Shown here in pieces: positions 8,782-16,830 of a DNA stretch of 64,000 nucleotides. The stretch spans positions 1 through 64,000 of the forward strand of contig CALICM010000051.1 of NCBI GenBank assembly GCA_938049225.1, in the 5' to 3' direction. The stretch comes from an uncultured Paracoccaceae bacterium (GTDB lineage Bacteria; Pseudomonadota; Alphaproteobacteria; Rhodobacterales; Rhodobacteraceae). A model generated the notes under the pieces. It worked only from the letters and a program-made list of their open reading frames with translations, had not been told where the DNA came from and made no database searches. How positions within the stretch are numbered: the stretch's first letter is position 1; each line of letters starts with the position of its first letter. The position numbers were made by a program, and so were the translations under genes.

Positions 8782-9993
8782 TTATATTAGGTCCCCAACC
8801 CACAGCGCGCCCCCAGCCAAAGCACCCAAAGCTACAAGAATATGCATCGGCGGATTGCGCCAAAGGGTCAGGGCCGCAAAGGCGATCAGCAGTGCGGTTT
8901 TGGGGAGTTCCAAGCTGGCGGGCCCATCGGGGATCAATGCGGCGGCGCCAAGGTAAAATGCGAGGTTCAAGATCACGCCGACCACTGCTGTGGATACGCC
9001 CGCCAGAGCACGGCGCAGCAGGGGCTGGCCGGTGACTGCCGTGACATAAGGCGCAAGGGCCAGGATCAGCATGAAGCTGGGCGCGAAAGTGTAGAATGTG
9101 GCCAGGCTGGCTGTGAGTACACCGCTGTGCCCGGGCCCCGCGGCGAAAAAGCCAGCATAAGTGTTGACCAGGATAAGCGGGCCTGGGGTGGCCTCGGCGA
9201 GGGCCAGGCCGTTCAGCATTTGGGTAGCGGTCAACCAGCCATAGGTCTCGACTGCGCGGTCGGCGACGTAGGGCAGCAGCGCGTAAGCGCCCCCAAAGGA
9301 CACGAAGGCCGCCGAGGTGAAGAGGGTTGCAACTCCGTCATAGGGCTCCGCCCCAAGGGCCAGGCGGATGCTCAACCATACGGCCGCGATCAGCGCTATC
9401 CCCAGGCCCAGGGTTGCCGCCAGATGGCGTGGTTTAACAGGGGCCGCTTCGGTTGTTGACGTGTCCGCCGTCTTGAGCAACAGGCCGCACGCGGCGGCGG
9501 CGGCGATCACCAGTGGAAAGGGCAGACCCAGGGCCCAAAGGGCTAGAAAAGCGCCTGCCGCAAGTGCCCAATCGGCGGGGCGGCGCAGTGCGCGACGACC
9601 CAGTTTGACAACGGCGCCGGCCACGATGACTAAGACAGCGGGTTGGATGCCGTAGAACAGGGCCGAAACCAGCTGTGTTTCACCGTAGGTGGCGGCAATC
9701 CAAGCCAGCAGGATCATCAGCGCGGCACCGGGCAGGATGAACGCAAGTCCCGCGAGCAACCCGCCGCGCAGCCCGTGCAGATGCCACCCCAGATAGGTCG
9801 CAAGCTGCTGCGCCTCGGGGCCGGGCAGGACCATGGCAACGCTTAGACCTTGGCGAAAGGCCGCCTCGGGGATCCAAGCACGGCGGTCGACAACCTCGTC
9901 CTGCATCAGGGCGATTTGGCCTGCGGGACCGCCAAAGGACAATAAGCCGATCTTGATATAAACGCGGGCGGCCTGCGCCAGGGTGGGGGTCAT
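8782..9993 (-). CDS. chrA: Chromate transporter ChrA (two-domain form)
   Basis: A 403-residue inner membrane protein with two homologous CHR halves. The first shows SFGGPAGQIALMQDE, RQGLSVAMVLPGPEAQQLA and GLAFILPGA; the second shows FVSFGGAYALLPYVA and NGLALAEATPGPLILV. The family exports chromate, driven by the proton gradient, though many homologues have no tested role. I chose the ATG at 9993, which overlaps the stop of the rhodanese gene by four bases (ATGA). The pair is therefore translationally coupled. Confidence 0.92.
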   Translation of the reverse strand: MTPTLAQAARVYIKIGLLSFGGPAGQIALMQDEVVDRRAWIPEAAFRQGLSVAMVLPGPEAQQLATYLGWHLHGLRGGLLAGLAFILPGAALMILLAWIAATYGETQLVSALFYGIQPAVLVIVAGAVVKLGRRALRRPADWALAAGAFLALWALGLPFPLVIAAAAACGLLLKTADTSTTEAAPVKPRHLAATLGLGIALIAAVWLSIRLALGAEPYDGVATLFTSAAFVSFGGAYALLPYVADRAVETYGWLTATQMLNGLALAEATPGPLILVNTYAGFFAAGPGHSGVLTASLATFYTFAPSFMLILALAPYVTAVTGQPLLRRALAGVSTAVVGVILNLAFYLGAAALIPDGPASLELPKTALLIAFAALTLWRNPPMHILVALGALAGGALWVGDLI

Positions 9994-10334
9994 TGGGGGC
10001 CCTCGCTCAACTCTACCAGCACAGCGCCCGCGGCGCACAGCGCTTCATATCCGCCCTGGACATAACGCGCGGGCGTTCCGGCCACCAATGACAGTGCTGT
10101 GGCAAACTGGCTGACCTCGTGGCCATGAACGCAGAAAAAGATCAGGCCCGGCGTATTGGTCAGGATCGGGTGCGCAAAGGACAAATCGAACGGATCGATG
10201 TATTGCGCCGTTTTCAAAGTTCGGCCGTCCGCTTGGGCGGCTTGGGGCTTGCGAACATCGATCAAGCGCCAGCCCGTCGGGGGCACGGTCAAAGTATCTT
10301 GTGCAGTCAGAAAGGGAAGGGTCGCGGCATCCAT
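9990..10334 (-). CDS. Rhodanese-like domain protein coupled to chrA
   Basis: A small 114-residue protein with a single rhodanese fold. WRLIDVRKP lies at the start of the domain and the active-site loop FFCVHGHEVSQ carries C68. Rhodaneses transfer sulfane sulfur; single-domain ones next to ChrA have been linked to chromate resistance, but the role here is inference. I chose the ATG at 10334 (MDAATLPFL), which begins a compact domain; the longer frame adds 25 basic residues. Its stop overlaps the chrA start. Confidence 0.8.
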   Translation of the reverse strand: MDAATLPFLTAQDTLTVPPTGWRLIDVRKPQAAQADGRTLKTAQYIDPFDLSFAHPILTNTPGLIFFCVHGHEVSQFATALSLVAGTPARYVQGGYEALCAAGAVLVELSEGPQ

Positions 10335-10813
10335 AGGCACGTCTCCTGCAAACAGGATCGTGCGATACTTGGGCGAATGCCGGGGTCCGGGGGATCGCTT
10401 GCCCCGCAAATGCTCTTACTAGGAGGTGTGGGTGAGCAAGGCAAGGGGTTCCGGTTTTGGGTTTGACATATCCAGGACGCGACGGTCGAATGCGCCGCTG
10501 CGACTAGGCCGCCCATTTCCGCGTCGTCGGCCTCCGGTCCGCGCCGGAAAAGGCTCTTATTTTCCGCCTTTTGAAAAGAGGTCATGGGGCGGCGAAGCCA
10601 AATTCGCCGCCCCATGACCTGTCAGTGCCTTTGAACACAACCATGAGATTTTCGTAACCGCGATGTTCGCTGCGGGCGTTCGACGCATAACGGTAAGCAG
10701 GCGCTTTGGATCCTGGGCACGCAATCCCTCATAGAAACAATCACAGGTTTTCATTTGCCTGCCGTTGCGGAATCCTGAATGGTGACTGCGAGGGTGAGTG
10801 GGCAGGACAGCGC
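10335..10813. other. Intergenic region between the rhodanese and MFS genes
   Basis: About 480 bases between divergent genes, expected to hold promoters for both. No frame with convincing coding character is seen. It contains the large perfect inverted repeat at 10579-10620, described separately. An AGGACAG box ends it, just before the MFS start. Confidence 0.6.
10579..10620. repeat. Perfect 18-bp inverted repeat, hairpin or terminator candidate
   Basis: The left arm (10579-10596, beginning AGGTCATGGGGCGGCGAA) is exactly complementary to the right arm (10603-10620), with a 6-base loop GCCAAA. Read on the minus strand, the hairpin is followed by CTCTTTTC, so it could end a minus-strand transcript. 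No gene that needs such a terminator is recognised between 10621 and 10813. On the plus strand no T-run follows. Confidence 0.75.
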
Positions 10814-12016
10814 ATGAACGATCAACAGGTGTCGAGCGGGACCCTAAACGCGGCGATCCTGGCGGGATGTGTCGTGGCTTTTCTAGGCTTCGGGTTCGCG
10901 GCGACCTTCGGTGTGTTTCTCAGACCCATGTCCGCCGATCTGGGCTGGGCGCGCGAGGTATTCTCGCTGTCAGTTGCGGTGCAGGCCCTGTTCTGGGGTT
11001 TCACCCAACCCCTCGCAGGGATCGTCGCGGATCGCTACGGCACTGCACGGGTTTTGGCCTTTGGCGCTATCTGCGCGGCCCTTGGGTTTTTCTTGCGCGG
11101 CTGGGTGATCGACCCGGGTGTTTTCGTCTTCTCAGGGGTTATCGTGGGGATTGGAACGGGCGCATGCTCGTTTCCGGTGGTGATCGCGGCCTTGGGCAAG
11201 GTGGTGACGGTTAGGCAGCGCAGCTTTGTGATGGGGCTGGGCACGGCCGCAGCCTCGTTGGGAATGTTCGCCGCAGCACCTGCCGCCTCGGCGATGATCG
11301 AGGCCTGGGGATGGCAAACGGCGATCCTGTTGATAAGCTTCAGTTTCCTTGCGATCCTGCCGTTTCTGATCTTTGTGGCCCGGGTCTCGACCCCCACCGC
11401 AGGGGGGGCGGGCACCACTGCCTTTGGGGCTGCGATACGGACGGCGTTGCGCGACCGAAGCTACTTGTGTCTGTTCCTAGGGTTCTTCGTCTGTGGCTTT
11501 CACGTGGCCTTTATCGGCACGCATTTGCCCGCCTATGTGACCGATCTGGGTTTTGCCGCCCAGGTGGGCGGTTGGTCGTTGGCGCTGATTGGGCTGTTTA
11601 ACATTGCCGGATCACTGCTGGCGGGCTGGGGCGGGCAGCATTACTCGAAACGCAACCAACTGGCGGGCATTTACCTGGCCCGGGCTGCGGTGATCGCCGT
11701 GTTCATTCTGACGCCGGTTTCACCCGCCAGCATTTATGTGTTCTCGGCCGTGATGGGTGTCCTGTGGCTGTCGACCGTGCCCTTCACCATGGGGTTGGTG
11801 GCGCAGACACAGGGGCTGACCTATTTGTCGACGCTGGCCGGGCTGGTGTTCCTCAGCCACCAGATCGGCAGTTTCATTGGCGCCTGGCTGGGCGGGCGGA
11901 TCTTTGACATCTATCAGGATTACACGCCGATGTGGTGGGCGGCGGTGGCCTTTGGGATCTTGGCGGCTGTGCTGCACATGCCAATTCAAGAAAATCGCGC
12001 GCCCAGGCCAGCATAG
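10814..12016 (+). CDS. MFS transporter (OFA/monocarboxylate-porter-like)
   Basis: A 400-residue inner membrane protein with about twelve hydrophobic segments. It opens AAILAGCVVAFLGFGFAATFGVFL and has the MFS loop 2-3 signature in GIVADRYGTARVLAFGA. The arrangement resembles monocarboxylate or oxalate/formate-type MFS carriers, but the substrate is not predictable. I start at the ATG at 10814 (MNDQQVSSG) after AGGACAG; the 36 residues of the longer frame are not membrane-like. The VOC gene follows after 10 bases, suggesting one transcript. Confidence 0.88.
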   Translation: MNDQQVSSGTLNAAILAGCVVAFLGFGFAATFGVFLRPMSADLGWAREVFSLSVAVQALFWGFTQPLAGIVADRYGTARVLAFGAICAALGFFLRGWVIDPGVFVFSGVIVGIGTGACSFPVVIAALGKVVTVRQRSFVMGLGTAAASLGMFAAAPAASAMIEAWGWQTAILLISFSFLAILPFLIFVARVSTPTAGGAGTTAFGAAIRTALRDRSYLCLFLGFFVCGFHVAFIGTHLPAYVTDLGFAAQVGGWSLALIGLFNIAGSLLAGWGGQHYSKRNQLAGIYLARAAVIAVFILTPVSPASIYVFSAVMGVLWLSTVPFTMGLVAQTQGLTYLSTLAGLVFLSHQIGSFIGAWLGGRIFDIYQDYTPMWWAAVAFGILAAVLHMPIQENRAPRPA

Positions 12017-12026
12017 GGGGCTGGTT

Positions 12027-12641
12027 ATGCGGTTGGATCATTTGGTCTTCGCGGCGACGGATTTGGCGTCAGGAACGGACTGGTTGTCCGAGTGTCTGGG
12101 TTGCTCGCCCGTGGGCGGCGGGCGCCACGCTTTAATGGGCACCCATAATCGGTTGTGGCGGCTGGGGGACGCCTATCTCGAGATGATCACCGTGGACCCC
12201 GCGGCGGCGCCCGGGCGGCCGCGCTGGTATGCTTTGGACGATGCCTCGGCTTTAGAGGCGGGGCCACGGCTGTGGCATTGGGTTGTCGGGGTGGATGATC
12301 TGAGCGCAGCGCGGGCAGCCGCCCCGGTTGATCCGGGCGCGCCCCTGCGGGTCACCCGGGATGAATTGTATTGGGACCTGACCGTGCCCCAAGATGGCGG
12401 GCTGCGGTGGGAGGGGGTCTATCCCACCCTGATCCAATGGCCCGACGATGTGGTCCCGCCACCCGCGCGGCTTGAGGATAAAGGGCTGGTGTTGGAGGCC
12501 TTGCGCGCGCAAGGCCCGGCAGATATGTTGCAGGACCTGCGTGGTTTAGGTGTGGCCGGGATGATCGAACTGTCCGCAGCCGACACAGCCAAGCTGACGG
12601 CCCGGATCGCGCGCCCTGATGGCGTATTGGTTACGTTTTAA
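12027..12641 (+). CDS. VOC / glyoxalase-like domain protein
   Basis: A 204-residue protein starting MRLDHLVFAATDLASGTDWL, the typical first strand and metal-site histidine of a vicinal oxygen chelate fold, followed by RLGDAYLEMITVDP and HWVVGVDDLSAARA. It matches the glyoxalase-like family seen in many proteobacteria as an uncharacterised enzyme. The ATG at 12027 lies 10 bases after the MFS stop. It converges on yggT with a 4-base tail-to-tail overlap. Confidence 0.82.
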   Translation: MRLDHLVFAATDLASGTDWLSECLGCSPVGGGRHALMGTHNRLWRLGDAYLEMITVDPAAAPGRPRWYALDDASALEAGPRLWHWVVGVDDLSAARAAAPVDPGAPLRVTRDELYWDLTVPQDGGLRWEGVYPTLIQWPDDVVPPPARLEDKGLVLEALRAQGPADMLQDLRGLGVAGMIELSAADTAKLTARIARPDGVLVTF

Positions 12642-12925
12642 ACCAGTAGGCCCGCGTTGTTCACGATCACGGTTCGCAACGCATAGATCGCAATGATCAA
12701 GACAATGGGCGAAAGATCCAGGCCACCCATATTTGGAAGTATGTTGCGGATTGGGCGATAGAGCGGTTCAAGCGCGCGGTTCAGGCCCGACCAGATTTGA
12801 TAAACGAGAGGTTGGCGCAGATTGAGCACCTCGAACTGGACAAGCCAGCTTAGGATGACCTGGGCGATCACCAGGAACCAGACGATGTCCAGAATGAACA
12901 ACAGGATTTGAATGATAGATAACAT
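12638..12925 (-). CDS. YggT family membrane protein
   Basis: A 95-residue protein with two hydrophobic helices (residues about 4-27 and 68-92). Between them is the YggT core NRALEPLYRPIRNILPNMGGLDLSPIV in two parts around the conserved Pro and Gly residues. The family is linked to osmotic or cell-division phenotypes in some bacteria. A GAGGAAC ribosome binding site precedes the ATG. It stands alone on this strand between a VOC gene and a small exported protein gene. Confidence 0.92.
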   Translation of the reverse strand: MLSIIQILLFILDIVWFLVIAQVILSWLVQFEVLNLRQPLVYQIWSGLNRALEPLYRPIRNILPNMGGLDLSPIVLIIAIYALRTVIVNNAGLLV

Positions 12926-13081
12926 GGCATGGTTCCTCGCATATTGCGCGTTTCCAAAGACCTAACGACGCATAAAGGGCCGCGCAAGGGCGTGCTTGAA
13001 ACAGGACGTAGGGCGACGTGATTTGACTCTCTCAAGCGCGGCGGTGGACAAGGATACATCCCCTTATTTACGGAGAGACCA

Positions 13082-13456
13082 ATGCGAAACATTTTGGGCC
13101 TGGCCTTGATCCTGAGCATCTTGTCTGCGCCGGTTGTTTTTGCGCAGCCCAAAGGATGTCCCCCGGGCTTGGCCAAGAAATCTCCGCCCTGTGTGCCGCC
13201 GGGTTTGGCGAAAAAAGGCGGGCAGGGTGACCGCTCTATTCAGTATATTCTGGGCCCCGATGGGCGCGTTTATCAGGTTGGCGACAGCTTGGATGGGTTT
13301 CGGCCCATCATTCTGGATGCGCGACGCGCCAGACGGCTGCCCCAGCTGGACGACAGCCGTGTTTATGTCGAGCTTGATGGCAAAATCGTCGAAGTGATCA
13401 AGGCGGGCAATCTGTTTGTGCGCACGGTCGGTGCGATCAGTGACCTGTTGAACTGA
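13082..13456 (+). CDS. Small exported protein with PPGLAKK repeat
   Basis: A 124-residue predicted periplasmic protein. A signal peptide (MRNILGLALILSILSAPVVFA) is followed by the repeated segment CPPGLAKKSPP / CVPPGLAKKGG, with one cysteine in each copy. A short domain then follows around YILGPDGRVYQVGDSLDGF and VYVELDGKIVEVIKAG. The C-terminal part resembles RcnB-type small periplasmic domains, but I cannot name a function. The start follows GGAGAGACCA. Similar proteins with PPGxAKK motifs are common and uncharacterised in Rhodobacteraceae. Confidence 0.78.
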   Translation: MRNILGLALILSILSAPVVFAQPKGCPPGLAKKSPPCVPPGLAKKGGQGDRSIQYILGPDGRVYQVGDSLDGFRPIILDARRARRLPQLDDSRVYVELDGKIVEVIKAGNLFVRTVGAISDLLN

Positions 13457-13484
13457 CGGGTTTCTATCCGCGCCTAATGTGATA

Positions 13485-13510
13485 CGCCCCCCTGAATTTG
13501 TCCGGGGGCG
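13485..13510 (+). promoter_or_regulatory. Hairpin covering the ribosome binding site of the next gene
   Basis: CGCCCCC (13485-13491) pairs with GGGGGCG (13504-13510) across a 12-base loop. The right arm is the only purine-rich ribosome binding site candidate for the transporter start at 13517. The structure could be a weak terminator of the upstream gene (no T-run follows) or could mask translation. Confidence 0.4.
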
Positions 13511-13516
13511 TTGGCG

Positions 13517-14398
13517 ATGTCTGAAAATGCGCGTGGCGCGCTCTTCATGAGCTTGGCGATGGCCGGGTTCGCGTTAAACGACGCCGCGATGAAATTGGTG
13601 CTGATCCACCAACCGTTGTTCCCGTCGATCTTGGTGCGTGGGATCATGGCCACGCTTTTGATCGGCGGGCTTTGCCTGGCCACCGGGGCGTTTCGTTGGC
13701 GCGGCGCGGCGCGGGATCGGCGGTTAATTGGTTTGCGCGTGGTGGCCGAGATGGCGACGACCGTGCTGTTTCTGTCCGCGCTGGCCCGCATGCCAATCGC
13801 CAATGCCACGGCCCTTTTGCAGGCCGCCCCCCTGGCGGTGACATTGGCCGCAGCCCTGTTCCTGCGCGAGGCTGTGGGCTGGCGGCGGTCGTTGGCATTG
13901 CTGGTCGGTTTCGGGGGTGTCTTGATGATCGTGCGCCCCGGGGCAGGGGATTTCTCGGTCTGGTCGCTATTGGTTTTGGCCGCCGTGGGCACGATTGTGC
14001 TGCGGGATCTGGTCACGCGCCAGTTGTCTGCCGCGGCGCCCTCTCTGTTTGTGGCGCTGATCACCTCGGTCGCGATCACCGGGGTTGGGGCGGTGGGTGT
14101 GCTTGCCGTGCCTTGGCCTGCCTTTACGGGCGGCCAGGTTGGATTGCTGGGGTTGTCCAGCCTTGCGCTGGTCGTGGCCTATGTCTTTTCGGTCCAAGCC
14201 ATGCGGGTGGGCGAGATTGGTTTCGTCTCGCCGTTTCGATATACCGTGCTGCTTTGGGCGCTGGTCCTGGGGATCATGGTGTTTGGCGAGGTGCCGGGCC
14301 TGGTGACGGTGCTGGGCGCGATATTGGTGGTGGGCAGCGGGACTTTCACCTTTTGGCGCGAACAACGGGTGGCCAGAGCCCCCGCGATCAAGGGGTGA
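13517..14398 (+). CDS. EamA/DMT family transporter
   Basis: About 293 residues with ten hydrophobic segments in two EamA repeats, starting MSENARGALFMSLAMAGF. The second repeat runs from about FSVWSLLVLAAVGTIVLRDL to GAILVVGSGTFTFWRE. It is an inner membrane carrier of unknown substrate. I prefer the ATG at 13517 over a TTG two codons upstream. It is the second of three EamA genes in the window and overlaps nudC tail to tail by 11 bases. Confidence 0.87.
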   Translation: MSENARGALFMSLAMAGFALNDAAMKLVLIHQPLFPSILVRGIMATLLIGGLCLATGAFRWRGAARDRRLIGLRVVAEMATTVLFLSALARMPIANATALLQAAPLAVTLAAALFLREAVGWRRSLALLVGFGGVLMIVRPGAGDFSVWSLLVLAAVGTIVLRDLVTRQLSAAAPSLFVALITSVAITGVGAVGVLAVPWPAFTGGQVGLLGLSSLALVVAYVFSVQAMRVGEIGFVSPFRYTVLLWALVLGIMVFGEVPGLVTVLGAILVVGSGTFTFWREQRVARAPAIKG

Positions 14399-15353
14399 TC
14401 CGGCCCGCCAGCCAATGGGTGATAAGAAACTGCGCGATGGAGCCTTTGCGGGCGGGGTGAAAGCGTGGCGTGGCGCTCAGGCTTTCGGCGATCATCTCCT
14501 CGCGGCTGACCCATATCGCATCTTCCAACTCGGCCGGGTCCAAAGTGATCCTGTCGCTGGTGGCCTGGCCCCAGCAGCCGATCATCAGCGAGGCGGGGAA
14601 GGGCCAGGGCTGGCTGGAGAGATAGCCGACACGGCCGACGGGAACCCCCGCCTCCTCAAAGGTTTCGCGACGGACGGCGGCCTCGATGGTCTCGCCCGGC
14701 TCCATGAAACCCGCCAGCAAGGAATACATCCCCTCGGGCCAATGCGGCGAGCGGCCCATCAGAACGCGGTCGCGGTGCAGGATCAGCATGATTGCCACCG
14801 GATCGGTGCGCGGAAAGTGATGCGTTCCGCAGGCGGTGCAAGTGCGCCGCCATCCCGCGAGTGACACGGTCGAGGGTGCACCGCAGCGGGCACAAAAGCG
14901 GTGGGTGTCATGCCAGGCGAAGGCGCCTTTGGCGGCGGCGGCGTTGCCCGCATCGTCGGGGTGCAGGGTGCTCATAGTACCACGCAGGTCCAACAGTGCC
15001 TGATCCGGGCGCATCGCGGGATGACGGTTGAGGCTGACATCAGCAAAATGCGCCATGGCTTGGGTGTCCGCATGCGGGTCGGCCCAGGCCGAGATATCAT
15101 GGGCAAACCGGGGGGCTTGGCCCTCGAGACCCAGAAATATCGGCGGGTCTTTGGCTTCGGCCAGCAGCGTGGCGTCTGTCGGGATCCAAGCCAAGCGGGG
15201 GGCGGTAGCGGCATTGTCGAACAGGGCCTTGCCGCGCCAGAAAACGGTTGTCCGGGCAGCGGGGTCAGTTAGCACTGCCTCGGTTTTGTCGCGCAGATGA
15301 CCCGCGCGGTCGATGGTGCCACGTCCGAACAATACATCTTCGCCGTCGATCAT
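14388..15353 (-). CDS. nudC: NAD(+) diphosphatase NudC
   Basis: Hydrolyses NADH to NMNH and AMP, and in other bacteria removes NAD caps from RNA. The 321-residue protein has the zinc ribbon CARCGAP...CTACGTHH (residues about 155-175), followed by FPRTDPVAIMLI and the Nudix box GFMEPGETIEAAVRRETFEEAGV, here shown in two parts around E-x-x-E-E. The C-terminal SQPWPFPASLM motif is specific for the NADH pyrophosphatase subgroup. The ATG at 15353 follows AGGGCGG. Confidence 0.94.
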   Translation of the reverse strand: MIDGEDVLFGRGTIDRAGHLRDKTEAVLTDPAARTTVFWRGKALFDNAATAPRLAWIPTDATLLAEAKDPPIFLGLEGQAPRFAHDISAWADPHADTQAMAHFADVSLNRHPAMRPDQALLDLRGTMSTLHPDDAGNAAAAKGAFAWHDTHRFCARCGAPSTVSLAGWRRTCTACGTHHFPRTDPVAIMLILHRDRVLMGRSPHWPEGMYSLLAGFMEPGETIEAAVRRETFEEAGVPVGRVGYLSSQPWPFPASLMIGCWGQATSDRITLDPAELEDAIWVSREEMIAESLSATPRFHPARKGSIAQFLITHWLAGRITP

Positions 15354-15435
15354 TATGCCGCCCTTGCCTGTTGCTTGGGCGTTTTAGCAGGTGAGGGATG
15401 CTTGCCAAGGGTCTGCGAGCGACCTATATCTTTGT

Positions 15436-15534
15436 GCGAGAGGTTGGCGCGGGCGAGCGCCTCGCCAACCCGGTCAGATCCGGAAGGAAGCAGCCGTAAC
15501 GAGCCCCGCTTGGGTCGTTGTTCAACCTCTCACC
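15436..15534 (+). ncRNA. ffs: Bacterial signal recognition particle RNA (4.5S type)
   Basis: The universally conserved SRP core is present: GGTCAGATCCGGAAGGAAGC starting at 15472, followed by AGCCGTAACGAGCC. The ends pair, GAGAGGTTG (15438-15446) with CAACCTCTC (15523-15531), giving a single-hairpin RNA of about 95-100 nucleotides. It binds Ffh to target membrane proteins to FtsY. A strong terminator follows at 15553. The exact ends are estimated from the pairing. Confidence 0.95.
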
Positions 15535-15552
15535 AGCGCCTTGGCGTGTATG

Positions 15553-15583
15553 AAAAAACCCGGCCGTCGCGGCCGGGTTTTTT
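15553..15583 (+). terminator. Rho-independent terminator of the SRP RNA gene
   Basis: CCCGGCCG (15559-15566), loop TCG, CGGCCGGG (15570-15577) and then TTTTTT. Six A residues before the stem would let it also serve the opposite strand, where the Hint-domain gene ends at 15592. Confidence 0.95.
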
Positions 15584-15591
15584 GTTGGGTG

Positions 15592-16500
15592 TCAGTCCAG
15601 AAGTTTGCTTATATTCGGGCCGCTCGCACCGACCCGAGCCGCGCAGCCATAGGCTGTGATGTCCTGGCCAAGGTCTGGGAAGATCATAAAGATCTCGTCC
15701 CGGACGCTGGGCGCCAGATGATCGACCGGAACCAGCGCGGGATGGAAACTTTCCGAGGGGGCACCGTTCGAGAACACCACTTCGTGTTTGTCGAACATGA
15801 TGTGGTAGTAGGTCACCGGCGCTTCGCTGTCCGTGGGGCGGATGGTGCTGTCGTTGAGCAGATCTTGGGCTGCAACCAGCACTTCCAATTGGCCAAACAA
15901 GGCCTGCGCGCGATGACCACCAAGCACCATACGGTGGTTGGGCGAGACGAACAGGTCCCGGGCCGGGGATTGCTCCCCCAAGGCACCTGCCTTTATTTTA
16001 ACTGGCGCATGGCGACCGGCACGCGGTAAGTGCGCGGCGCTGATCCAGCGCACCGGCTGCACACCGCTGTCGAGGGTTTCGACCATATCCCCAGCGGCCA
16101 GATCCTGTACCGGAATATTCCCATCTTGCGTGCGGATCAGCGTGTCTTTTGCGAAACAGGCGACCGCTGTCACGGGTTCGACACCGCTTTTAACGGCCAT
16201 CGCGGCCTCGAAACTCAGCGGCTCGGCCATCAGGATCCTGCGATCCGGCAGCGTCGCACCGTCCAGCGGGGCATAGAGCGTTTTGGTTCCCTGGCGCACC
16301 GCCAGCACACGCACTGACGCGCCGTCGTTCACAAGTGTGAACCGTGTTGTCCCCAGGATCGCACTCCCCACAAGCGGTGTGCTGGCAAGCGGATCAGCCG
16401 ACACCAAATCCGTTTCGGTTGTGACCGTCGCGACCGCCGTCCATTGAGCGAAAGCCGAAGCGCCGGCGTGGCTAAATTCGAAGAATTCGTAGGTGGGCAT
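15592..16500 (-). CDS. Hint-domain protein
   Basis: A 302-residue protein with a Hedgehog/intein (Hint) domain. The likely catalytic cysteine is C115 in AVACFAKDTLIRT, followed by IPVQDLAAGDMVETLDSG and the conserved SPNHRM block with H189. Known Hint domains cut at the residue before the Cys by N-S acyl shift. The first 114 residues would then be the released part and the rest the Hint module. The protein has no clear signal peptide. Rhodobacteraceae often carry several such proteins, some with RTX repeats, with unknown roles. The ATG at 16500 follows AGGGAG. Confidence 0.82.
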   Translation of the reverse strand: MPTYEFFEFSHAGASAFAQWTAVATVTTETDLVSADPLASTPLVGSAILGTTRFTLVNDGASVRVLAVRQGTKTLYAPLDGATLPDRRILMAEPLSFEAAMAVKSGVEPVTAVACFAKDTLIRTQDGNIPVQDLAAGDMVETLDSGVQPVRWISAAHLPRAGRHAPVKIKAGALGEQSPARDLFVSPNHRMVLGGHRAQALFGQLEVLVAAQDLLNDSTIRPTDSEAPVTYYHIMFDKHEVVFSNGAPSESFHPALVPVDHLAPSVRDEIFMIFPDLGQDITAYGCAARVGASGPNISKLLD

Positions 16501-16830
16501 CACACACACTCCCTATCAGGTACAAAACGGGGCGTACTCAAACCCGCGTTGGTTGCCTAACTGGTGCAACAACGGGTCTCCCCAGAACATTTGTGCACCG
16601 CGCGAATCGTATCGTGATTACTGACTTCAGGTTGTGTCACGACACGTGCCAAAAACGGAGCCCTTCACTTTTCCTTAACAAATGTGGCAACAGTTCGCCG
16701 CAGGTTAGGTGAACTTTGGCTATTTTCTGCGATGTTTTGCACATTTTTGCGAAATACCACGTTTGATGGCGGCTCCGGCGCTTTCGGCTTTGTGGTTTCG
16801 CGGGCTTTTGCTTTCTGCTAGGCCCATTTC
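16501..16830. other. Intergenic region between the Hint gene and dnaX
   Basis: About 330 bases separating divergent genes, so it should contain both promoters. It is AT-richer than the flanking genes between 16660 and 16760. A short palindrome GTGTCACGACAC lies near 16634. I see no gene in it. Confidence 0.6.

Noticed and set aside
10557-10754. Minus-strand frame of 65 codons crossing the inverted repeat
   Set aside because: No ribosome binding site, no motif, and it reads through a hairpin. A small RNA is more plausible than a protein.
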